64,000 nucleotides of DNA from an uncultured Bacilli bacterium. GTDB lineage: Bacteria > Bacillota_I > Bacilli_A > RF39 > UBA660. Numbering within the stretch: the stretch's first letter is position 1; every line of letters begins with the position of its first letter. Location of the stretch: NCBI GenBank assembly GCA_934086485.1, contig CAKOIF010000007.1, forward strand, positions 4,021 through 68,020, in the 5' to 3' direction. A program made the translations under genes and the position numbers. The notes under the pieces were generated by a model. It was given only the letters and a program-made list of their open reading frames with translations. It was not told the origin of the DNA and searched no databases. This document shows positions 8,177 to 14,941 of the stretch, piece after piece.

Positions 8177-9532
8177 TTACTCCTTTACTAAATTTTTAGC
8201 AACTTCATTTACGGGTCCAGCACCAATTGTTATAACTAAATCATTTTCTGAAACTATATTTTTTATATGTTTTTCAATTTTATCAAATGAATCTAAATAA
8301 ATTACATTTGGGTTCTTTTCTTTTATTAAATCTACTAAATCACTTTCTTTTACATTCCAGATATTTTCCTCTCTAGCGGGGTAAATTGGAGCAATTATAA
8401 TATTATCAAAGTTTGAAAGTACATCAGCAAATTCTTTTAAGTGTTGAATTGTTCTTGAATATGTATGTGATTGAAATATAGCATAATCTTTATTATGTTT
8501 TGTTTTCTTTACTGAATCAAGTGTTGTTTTAATTTCACTAGGATGGTGAGCATAATCATCATAAACAAAAGCACCATTACATTTACCTAAAAATTCAAAT
8601 CTTCTTCCTACACCTGTGTATGAAGAAAGTCCTTCCTTTATAAAGTTAATATCTATATTATAAAGCATGCACATTGCAATTGCAGCAAGTGAATTATAAA
8701 TGTTATGTTTACCTGTTACTGATAAAGATATTTTATCTATATATTGATTATCAATATATAAATCATAAGTAGGGTGTCCTACATCATCAAATTCTATATT
8801 TTTTGCCATATAATTTGAATTATTATTAATACCATAAGTTATTTTATTATAACCATTTGCCATTTTAATTGTATTTTCATCATCATTATTTACAATTAAA
8901 TTACCATTATTATCGAGCTTATCTGCAAATTTTCTAAATGAGGAAATAATACCATCAATATTTTTAAAATAATCTAAATGATCATCATCAATATCTAAAA
9001 CTATTTCACTTGTAGGGTAAAAGTCTAAAAAACTATCTACATATTCACAAGATTCTGCGATAAAATATTTTTTAGTTCCAACATTATAATTAGAATTTAT
9101 TATAGGAAGGTGAGCACCAATCATTATTGTAGGATTAAGATTTGCTTTAACAAAAATTGTACTAACCATACCTGTTGTTGTGCTTTTACCATGGGTTCCT
9201 GAAATGCATAATACATTTTCATATTCTTTCATAAGAATTCCTAAAAAAGTACTTCTTTCAAAAACTAATTTATTATTTTCTCTTGCATATTTTAATTCTT
9301 CATTATCTTCGTGAATTGCAGCGGTATAAACAACTATATCTGCATTTTTAACATTTTCTAAATTTGGTTTATTACTTACCTCGATGCCTTTTTCATTTAA
9401 TGATTTTGTTATATCAGTAACTCCAGCATCATAACCAGTAATTTTACAGTTAAATGATAAAAGTATTCCAGCAATACCACTCATAGAGATACCACCTATA
9501 CCTATCATATGAATTTTTTTATTTTCAAACAT
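8177..9532 (-). CDS. murC: UDP-N-acetylmuramate--L-alanine ligase
   Basis: First Mur ligase of the peptide stem: ATP-dependent addition of L-Ala to UDP-MurNAc. It begins KIHMIGIGGISMSGIAGIL (nucleotide-sugar domain), has the P-loop CISGTHGKSTTTGM near residue 110, DDDHLDYF, and YDDYAHHPSEIK in the C-terminal part. About 451 residues, normal for MurC. The ATG at 9532 is chosen because AAGGAAG lies 8 bases upstream; the TTG at 9550 would include that site in the coding region. It is followed by a coupled membrane protein gene. Confidence 0.93.
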   Translation of the reverse strand: MFENKKIHMIGIGGISMSGIAGILLSFNCKITGYDAGVTDITKSLNEKGIEVSNKPNLENVKNADIVVYTAAIHEDNEELKYARENNKLVFERSTFLGILMKEYENVLCISGTHGKSTTTGMVSTIFVKANLNPTIMIGAHLPIINSNYNVGTKKYFIAESCEYVDSFLDFYPTSEIVLDIDDDHLDYFKNIDGIISSFRKFADKLDNNGNLIVNNDDENTIKMANGYNKITYGINNNSNYMAKNIEFDDVGHPTYDLYIDNQYIDKISLSVTGKHNIYNSLAAIAMCMLYNIDINFIKEGLSSYTGVGRRFEFLGKCNGAFVYDDYAHHPSEIKTTLDSVKKTKHNKDYAIFQSHTYSRTIQHLKEFADVLSNFDNIIIAPIYPAREENIWNVKESDLVDLIKEKNPNVIYLDSFDKIEKHIKNIVSENDLVITIGAGPVNEVAKNLVKE

Positions 9533-9572
9533 TTTTCTTCTTCCTTTCAATTATATTATACTTTAAAAAAGA

Positions 9573-10214
9573 TTAGATAGCAAATGAGTGACGATATAAT
9601 AAAATAATTTTTTTACCTTTTATATCTATTATACCTTCCTCTTTTAAATTTTTAAGTTCTCTATGCATTGCACTTCGATCAATTGCTAGAAAATCTGCGA
9701 GTTCTGAAAAAGAAATAGTTAAATAAATTATACTACTTCCATGAGCTTGACTTTCAATATCAAAATATTCAAGAAGTTTATCACGAATTGTCTTTTTAGA
9801 TATTATCTGAAGTCTATCATTTCTTTTTCTAATTTTATCATTTAAAATAATCATAATATTTTTTAAAAATGTATTAAAATATTCTTGATTTAAATTAGCA
9901 TTTATTACTAAATCATAGTCAAATACTAAAACTGTTGTTTCTTCATTTGCAATCATATCATACTCTTTGTTATATAAATATGATAGGTTAGAACCAAAAA
10001 TGTCATCTTCGTAAAGTTCTTCGATTATAAGTTTATTACCATTATAATCAGTATGAACTATTTTAGCATTTCCATTTATAATTATTCCGATTATGTGATC
10101 TTTGAGAACTTTTGATATATTATCATTCTTTTTAAAAGTATAGTATAATCCTTCGAGATAGTTAATTAATTTATTTTTCTCTTTATCAGATATTTTATCA
10201 AACAATTTTATCAT
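9573..10214 (-). CDS. Crp/Fnr-family transcription regulator
   Basis: 213 residues. Residues about 15-115 form a cyclic-nucleotide-binding-like beta barrel (IIGIIINGNAKIV, ELYEDDIFGSNLSYL). The C-terminus is a winged helix-turn-helix (FSELADFLAIDRSAMHRELKNL). No Cys cluster like that of Fnr is visible, so direct oxygen sensing through an iron-sulfur cluster is unlikely. It is divergent from nrdD. A perfect palindrome in the shared intergenic region overlaps its own -35 box (TTGCAA, 17 bases, TAAAAT on the minus strand), which suggests autorepression plus activation of nrdDG. The effector is unknown. Confidence 0.85.
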   Translation of the reverse strand: MIKLFDKISDKEKNKLINYLEGLYYTFKKNDNISKVLKDHIIGIIINGNAKIVHTDYNGNKLIIEELYEDDIFGSNLSYLYNKEYDMIANEETTVLVFDYDLVINANLNQEYFNTFLKNIMIILNDKIRKRNDRLQIISKKTIRDKLLEYFDIESQAHGSSIIYLTISFSELADFLAIDRSAMHRELKNLKEEGIIDIKGKKIILLYRHSFAI

Positions 10215-10253
10215 TTACACCTCTCATGTAAAATTTTATCATTTTTTTAAATA

Positions 10254-10296
10254 TGTTGCAATTGCAACAATACATTTTTTTAAAATGTGTTATAGT
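10254..10296 (+). promoter_or_regulatory. Crp/Fnr-type operator and nrdD promoter
   Basis: The perfect 16-bp palindrome TGTTGCAATTGCAACA (10254-10269) precedes a -10 box TATAGT at 10291-10296 that has no good -35 hexamer. With a start near 10303 the palindrome centre (10261.5) falls at about -41.5, the classical class II Crp/Fnr activator position. The same palindrome supplies the TTGCAA -35 of the divergent regulator. Confidence 0.7.
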
Positions 10297-10323
10297 TTAG
10301 TTATGTTAGAGGAAGGTGGATTT

Positions 10324-12477
10324 ATGAAAATAGTTAAAAGAGATGGACATATTGTTGATTATTGTCCAGAAAAAATTGAACTTGCCATTAAAAAGGCAAA
10401 TGAAGAAGTTGCTGAAGAAGATAGAGTAAGTGACATTCAAATTAGAAATATTGTAAAATATGTTGAAGGATTAAAGAAAAAAAGAATGCTTGTTGAGGAC
10501 ATTCAAGATATTATTGAATATAGATTAATGGCTCTTGGAAAATATGCTCTTGCAAAAGAATATATAACTTATAGATATACAAGAGAATTAGTAAGAAAAA
10601 GTAATACAACAGATTTATCCATTAAAGAATTAATTGATGGTGAAAGTGAATATTGGAATACAGAAAATTCTAATAAAAATGCTAAAATTGTTACAACCCA
10701 AAGAGATTATTTAGCAGGTATTACCTCAACTGATATTACTCGTAGATTTTTACTTACTGAGGATATTGTAAAAGCTCATGATGAAGGTATTATTCATTTT
10801 CATGATGCTGATTATTTTGCTCAAAATGCACTACATAATTGTGATTTAATTAACCTTGAGGATATGCTTCAAAATGGGACAAATATTAATGGAGTTATGA
10901 TTGAAAAACCTCATAGATTCTTAACCGCTATGACTATTGCTACGCAAATTATTACTGCTGTATCATCATCACAATATGGAGGATGTACTATAACTCTTAC
11001 TCATTTAGCACCATTTGTTAGATGTAGTTATGAAAGATATTTAGATAAATATAAAGCAAGAAAATTCAAAAAAGAAGATGCTGAAAAATATGCAAAAGAA
11101 GATTTGCAAAAAGAAATTACTGATGGAGTTCAAACATTCCAATATCAAATTAACTCAATGACTACGACTAATGGTCAAGCACCATTTTTAAGCGTATGTA
11201 TGTATCTTGGTGAAACTAGCGAATATAAAGATGAACTTGCAATGATTATTGAGGAAGTTTTAAAACAAAGAATTCAAGGTATGAAAAATGAAAAAGGTGT
11301 TTACATTACACCAGCTTTCCCAAAACTTTTATATGTCCTTGAGGAAGATAATATCAAACCAGGTAGTAAGTATTATTATTTAACACAGCTTTCCGCTAAA
11401 TGTACTGCTAAAAGAATGGTTCCAGATTATATTTCTGAAAAGATTATGAAAGAACTTAAAATTGATAAAAATGGAAATGGTCAATGTTACCCTTGTATGG
11501 GATGCCGTAGTTTCTTAACTCCATATGTTGATGAAAAAGGTAATCCAAAATACTATGGTAGATTTAATCAAGGTGTTGTTACTATTAATCTTCCTGATGT
11601 TGCACTTTCATCAGATAAAGATATGGAACTATTCTGGAAAATATTTGATGATAGACTAGAACTATGTCATAGAGCACTTCAGATAAGACATAAAAGACTT
11701 TCAAAAGTTACAAGCGATGTAGCACCAATTTTATGGCAACACGGAGCACTTGCAAGACTTGGTAAAGGCGAAAGTATTCATGATCTTTTACATCACGGTT
11801 ATTCAACAATTTCACTTGGTTATGCAGGACTATATGAATGTGTAAAATATATGACAGGACATTCTCATACTGATGAATCAGTTGGTAAAGAATTTGGTTT
11901 AAAAGTAATGCAATATATGAATGATAAATGTAAAAAATGGAAAGAGGAAGAAGATATTGATTATTCGGTATATGGAACTCCAATTGAATCAACAACATAT
12001 AAATTTGCTAAATGTTTAAAAGATAGATTTGGTGTTGTTAAAGGTATCACTGATAGAAATTACATTACCAATTCATATCACGTACCAGTATTCGAAGAAA
12101 TTGATGCCTTTACTAAATTAAAACTTGAAAGTGAATTTCAAAAACTTTCTCCAGGTGGAGCAATTAGTTATATTGAAACTCCAAATCTTGAAAATAATTT
12201 AGATGTTGTTATGGAGGTAATTGAATACATTTATAATAATATTATGTATGCTGAACTTAATACAAAATCTGATTATTGCCAAGCATGTGGTTATACTGGT
12301 GAAATTCTAATTGATGATAATCTAGAATGGTATTGTCCAAACTGTGGAAATAGAGATCACGATAAATTAAATGTTGCACGTAGAACTTGTGGTTATATTG
12401 GAACTAACTTTTGGAATAAGGGTAGAACCGAAGAAATAAAAGAAAGAGTAATGCACATAGATAACAAGGATGCTTAA
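10324..12477 (+). CDS. nrdD: Anaerobic ribonucleoside-triphosphate reductase
   Basis: Oxygen-sensitive class III reductase making dNTPs from NTPs by glycyl-radical chemistry. The N-terminal ATP-cone starts KIVKRDGHIVDYCPEKIELA, followed by the catalytic barrel. A zinc site near the C-terminus has two CxxC pairs (CQACGY and CPNCGN). The glycyl-radical loop RRTCGYIGTN is followed by FWNKGR. 717 residues from the ATG at 10324, which has GGAAGGTGG just upstream. An in-frame upstream start at 10285 overlaps the promoter and is rejected. nrdG follows after 2 bases. Confidence 0.95.
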   Translation: MKIVKRDGHIVDYCPEKIELAIKKANEEVAEEDRVSDIQIRNIVKYVEGLKKKRMLVEDIQDIIEYRLMALGKYALAKEYITYRYTRELVRKSNTTDLSIKELIDGESEYWNTENSNKNAKIVTTQRDYLAGITSTDITRRFLLTEDIVKAHDEGIIHFHDADYFAQNALHNCDLINLEDMLQNGTNINGVMIEKPHRFLTAMTIATQIITAVSSSQYGGCTITLTHLAPFVRCSYERYLDKYKARKFKKEDAEKYAKEDLQKEITDGVQTFQYQINSMTTTNGQAPFLSVCMYLGETSEYKDELAMIIEEVLKQRIQGMKNEKGVYITPAFPKLLYVLEEDNIKPGSKYYYLTQLSAKCTAKRMVPDYISEKIMKELKIDKNGNGQCYPCMGCRSFLTPYVDEKGNPKYYGRFNQGVVTINLPDVALSSDKDMELFWKIFDDRLELCHRALQIRHKRLSKVTSDVAPILWQHGALARLGKGESIHDLLHHGYSTISLGYAGLYECVKYMTGHSHTDESVGKEFGLKVMQYMNDKCKKWKEEEDIDYSVYGTPIESTTYKFAKCLKDRFGVVKGITDRNYITNSYHVPVFEEIDAFTKLKLESEFQKLSPGGAISYIETPNLENNLDVVMEVIEYIYNNIMYAELNTKSDYCQACGYTGEILIDDNLEWYCPNCGNRDHDKLNVARRTCGYIGTNFWNKGRTEEIKERVMHIDNKDA

Positions 12478-12479
12478 AT

Positions 12480-12971
12480 ATGAGATATCATAAAATTAGA
12501 AAAATGGACATTTCTAATGGACCAGGGGTAAGAGTTTCAATATTTATGCAAGGATGTGAGTTTCACTGTGAAAATTGTTTTAATAAAGAAACTTGGAATT
12601 TTGATGGAGGAAATGAGTTTACAGAAAAAACAATTGAGGAAGTATTAGAACTTTGCTCTAAAGATTTTATAACTGGACTTTCTATTTTAGGCGGAGAACC
12701 TTTACATCCAAATAATATTGAGGGTACTACTAAACTTGCTAAAGCATTCAAAGAAAAATACCCTAATAAAACTATATGGGTATGGAGTGGTTTCTTATTT
12801 GATAAAAATTTAAAAGACAAAGAAGTACTTAATTATATTGATGTTTTAGTCGATGGCCAATTTGTAAATAGTCTTCATAATCCAACTTTAAAATGGAAAG
12901 GCTCCTCAAATCAGAGAGTAATAGATGTTCAAAAAAGTCTAAAAGAAAATAAAATTATAACTATTGAATAA
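12480..12971 (+). CDS. nrdG: Anaerobic ribonucleotide reductase activating protein
   Basis: Radical-SAM enzyme that installs the glycyl radical on NrdD. The 4Fe-4S/SAM motif is CEFHCENC (CxxxCxxC) near residue 30, followed by LSILGGEPLHP. 163 residues, normal for NrdG. It starts 3 bases after the nrdD stop with AAGGATG as ribosome site inside the nrdD end, so the pair is a tight operon. A strong terminator follows immediately. Confidence 0.93.
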   Translation: MRYHKIRKMDISNGPGVRVSIFMQGCEFHCENCFNKETWNFDGGNEFTEKTIEEVLELCSKDFITGLSILGGEPLHPNNIEGTTKLAKAFKEKYPNKTIWVWSGFLFDKNLKDKEVLNYIDVLVDGQFVNSLHNPTLKWKGSSNQRVIDVQKSLKENKIITIE

Positions 12972-12997
12972 CTAGAAATTAATCTAGTTATTTTTTT
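12970..12997 (+). terminator. Terminator of nrdDG
   Basis: AACTAGA and TCTAGTT stem, followed by ATTTTTTT. Confidence 0.85.
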
Positions 12998-13006
12998 ATG
13001 CTCTAA

Positions 13007-13285
13007 TGTAAAATATTTTACATAATATTAAATGTAAAATAATGTAAAATAAATTATTTAATTATGTAAAGAATATGTAAAATTTTAACTTTTTTGAAGA
13101 AATTTATCAAAAAAAGGAGGAAATTAGAAATTTTCCGGTAATAAGTATAGTGAAAGGAGAATTTCAAGATGACATAGAAAAATTTTAAAAATGTAAAATA
13201 AGCGTAAAGTAAAAAGAAAGGAGAAATAATATGACATAAAATTAATTTAAAGTACTAGATTAATTTAGTCCAGTTTAATACAAAT
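13007..13285 (+). promoter_or_regulatory. Leader of the first CdiA-C-like nuclease gene
   Basis: This stretch has no ordinary gene. It opens with the perfect palindrome TGTAAAATATTTTACA (13007-13022) and further TGTAAAAT boxes (13033, 13043, 13065, 13076). About 110 bp (13076-13180) closely match the leader at 26106-26210: a strong AAAAAGGAGG, a possible GGAAA/TTTCC hairpin over it, CCGGTAATAA, a second ribosome site and ATGACATAG. A third ribosome site precedes ATGACATAA at 13231. The annotated start at 13286 has no ribosome site. It may be a regulatory leader or the relic of an upstream reading frame. Confidence 0.55.
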
Positions 13286-13849
13286 ATGCAAAATAATTTA
13301 TACAGTATAAGAAATGAAAATATGAAATATTATTTTAAATCTAAATTAAGAAATCTTTCAAAAAGTTCTAATATTTATAAAGATGTTACAGAAAATTTTC
13401 TATTATTTATAGTTCCTAATAATCATAATATATCATTTGCTAAAGAAATTATTGTTAATGGAAAAACTTATAAACTTAATAATCAAAATAAGTTTAATTT
13501 TAGAAATAATGAAATAAATGTAGCATTTTGGTTAATTAACACTATTGGTGGTAAAGTTGAGTTAAGATTTGAAATTTGTGAGGACAATTATATATCAAGT
13601 GCCGATTATAATTTCTTATCTGAACCTTTAGATTTAAAAGAAATAAAAAGGGGAGCCAGTAAATACTCCTTTGGACACAATGTAACTAAACAAGCAAAGT
13701 CATTTATAATGGATGTTACTAATAATAGTAATATGACTGATGAATTAATTAATGCTAATTTAGAAAATGCTTTTAATTATAAACAAGATTTAAATTACAT
13801 TATTGTCAAAAGAGATAATGATTTACTGGGTATCTATAAAAGAAAATAG
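13286..13849 (+). CDS. CdiA C-terminal tRNase-like (BECR-fold) protein
   Basis: 187 residues without a signal peptide. From about residue 55 the pattern follows the CdiA-C/BECR nuclease domain found at the ends of contact-dependent toxins and in mobile-element proteins: IIVNGKTYKLNN, a helical stretch with FWLINTIGG, SADYNFLSEPLDLKEIKRGASKY, KSFIMDVTNN, then LNYIIVKRDNDLLGIYKRK. DLKE and SK, the best-conserved positions, are intact. No cognate protein antitoxin is adjacent. Instead three hairpin small-RNA genes lie downstream on the opposite strand. The start at 13286 has no ribosome site and may depend on the leader. Family assignment is by pattern only. Confidence 0.55.
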   Translation: MQNNLYSIRNENMKYYFKSKLRNLSKSSNIYKDVTENFLLFIVPNNHNISFAKEIIVNGKTYKLNNQNKFNFRNNEINVAFWLINTIGGKVELRFEICEDNYISSADYNFLSEPLDLKEIKRGASKYSFGHNVTKQAKSFIMDVTNNSNMTDELINANLENAFNYKQDLNYIIVKRDNDLLGIYKRK

Positions 13850-13861
13850 TGCATTAAGACA

Positions 13862-13908
13862 TAAAAAAGAAGCGATACCCTCTGCACAAGCAGTGGGACC
13901 GCTTCCAT
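13862..13908 (-). ncRNA. Hairpin small RNA, tandem copy 1
   Basis: Minus-strand TTGACA (13939-13944), 18 bases, TAGAAT (13915-13920). A start near 13908 leads straight into GGAAGCGGTCCCACTGC, loop, a GCAG-AGGG return arm, CGCTTC and a T run. The product would be about 45 nt, essentially one hairpin plus terminator. Confidence 0.6.
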
Positions 13909-13946
13909 AAATTCATTCTATCATATGTGTTTGCTGTCTGTCAAAT

Positions 13947-13994
13947 ATAAAAAGAAGCGATACCCTCTGCATACAGCAGTGGGATCGCTTCCAT
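13947..13994 (-). ncRNA. Hairpin small RNA, tandem copy 2
   Basis: Second repeat unit, about 85 bp from the first. TTGACA (14025-14030), 18 bases, TAGAAT (14001-14006), then the same GAAGCG-type hairpin with a slightly changed loop and T run. Confidence 0.6.
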
Positions 13995-14033
13995 AAACTT
14001 ATTCTATCATATGTGTTTACTGTCTGTCAAATA

Positions 14034-14079
14034 TAAAAAGAAGCGACACCCTCTGCACAAGCAGTGGGATCGCTTCCAT
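14034..14079 (-). ncRNA. Hairpin small RNA, tandem copy 3
   Basis: Third unit. TTGACA (14109-14114), 17 bases, TAAAAT (14086-14091), then the hairpin arms GAAGCG/CGCTTC and T run. The spacer has diverged while both promoter boxes and the stem remain. Confidence 0.6.
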
Positions 14080-14148
14080 ATAAGCATTTTACCATATCGT
14101 TTACTAACTGTCAAATGTAAAAAAATAATAAGAAAGGAGGGATTAAAA

Positions 14149-14412
14149 ATGATTGAAATTAATTTAAATATATCAGGTACACTTGCGGATTTTGAATATG
14201 CATCAAAAGTATATTCTGTTACATCAAAAGATGAAGAATATGTTTTAACACTTGCATGCAGTGTTTTAAATAGAGATGAAAAGTATAAAAAATACTCTGT
14301 AGTAAGGGATGAAAATGAAAAACCACTTTATGCTTTAAATAGTGAAACTGGTAAAAAAATATATTTTAAAGATGTTAAAATGAACCTGAATTTTACGCGT
14401 ACAGATTTGTAA
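14149..14412 (+). CDS. Small hypothetical protein
   Basis: 87 residues from the ATG at 14149, which has AAAGGAGGG 7 bases upstream. The frame can be extended up to 14011 only by reading through the small-RNA repeats, so the shorter start is used. The product is soluble, with a beta-like N-terminus (IEINLNISGTLADF) and a charged end. No family was recognised. It lies downstream of the nuclease/small-RNA island on the same strand as the nuclease; its relation to that island is unknown. Confidence 0.6.
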   Translation: MIEINLNISGTLADFEYASKVYSVTSKDEEYVLTLACSVLNRDEKYKKYSVVRDENEKPLYALNSETGKKIYFKDVKMNLNFTRTDL

Positions 14413-14413
14413 A

Positions 14414-14442
14414 TTGATTTATGTCATATTATGTAGTATAAT
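14414..14442 (+). promoter_or_regulatory. Sigma-A promoter of the 14465 operon
   Basis: TTGATT, 17 bases, TATAAT, about 22 bases before the next ATG. Confidence 0.7.
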
Positions 14443-14464
14443 TAAATTGCATTTGAGGTGAGAA

Positions 14465-14941
14465 ATGAAAAATTTATGGAAGAATAATAGGGTGGTTTTT
14501 GTACTTGTAATAATACTAATTATTTGTTTTATTGCAATATGCAGTGTTGCTCTAACTTTCTTTTATTCAAAAGATACAAATGAGTATGGTAATAGGCTTG
14601 ATGGTATTGAGAAACATCAAATATCTAATGAATTTAAGTCTAGTTACAAAGAAAAATTTTTAGAAAGTGAAAATGTTAAAAGTGTAGATTTTAATATTAA
14701 AGGTAGAATTATTTATGTAGAAATAAAGTTTGATGAAAATATAACTTTAGATAATGCTAAAAAGTTAGTAGAAAACTCTATGAGTCTTTTTGATGAAGAT
14801 ACACTTTCATATTATGATGTTCAATTTATAATTCAAAGTGATAATTTTACAATAATGGCATCAAAAAATAGTGCATCTGAAAATATTTCTTGGAATAATA
14901 ATACACCGATAAAAGAAGAGGAATCAGATGAAGAAAAATAA
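14465..14941 (+). CDS. Single-pass membrane protein of unknown function
   Basis: 158 residues. One N-terminal membrane helix (VVFVLVIILIICFIAICSVA) precedes an extracytoplasmic alpha/beta domain of about 100 residues and an acidic tail. GAGGTGAG precedes the ATG. It overlaps the next gene by 14 bases, so the two are coupled. No homologous family was recognised. Its position first in an operon with a sensor-like GGDEF protein and a BrkB-type membrane protein suggests an envelope role, by inference only. Confidence 0.7.
   Translation: MKNLWKNNRVVFVLVIILIICFIAICSVALTFFYSKDTNEYGNRLDGIEKHQISNEFKSSYKEKFLESENVKSVDFNIKGRIIYVEIKFDENITLDNAKKLVENSMSLFDEDTLSYYDVQFIIQSDNFTIMASKNSASENISWNNNTPIKEEESDEEK

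Noticed and set aside
10285..10323. Longer N-terminus for NrdD
   Set aside because: It overlaps the -10 box and lacks a ribosome site; the ATP-cone begins at the 10324 ATG.
13862..14080. Three direct repeats that might be a CRISPR array
   Set aside because: The period is about 85 bp, the conserved part includes promoter boxes and a terminator hairpin, the spacers are themselves similar, and no cas gene is present.
14011..14148. Long N-terminal extension of the 87-residue protein
   Set aside because: It reads through the small-RNA repeats on the opposite strand and has no ribosome site, while the ATG at 14149 has AAAGGAGGG.
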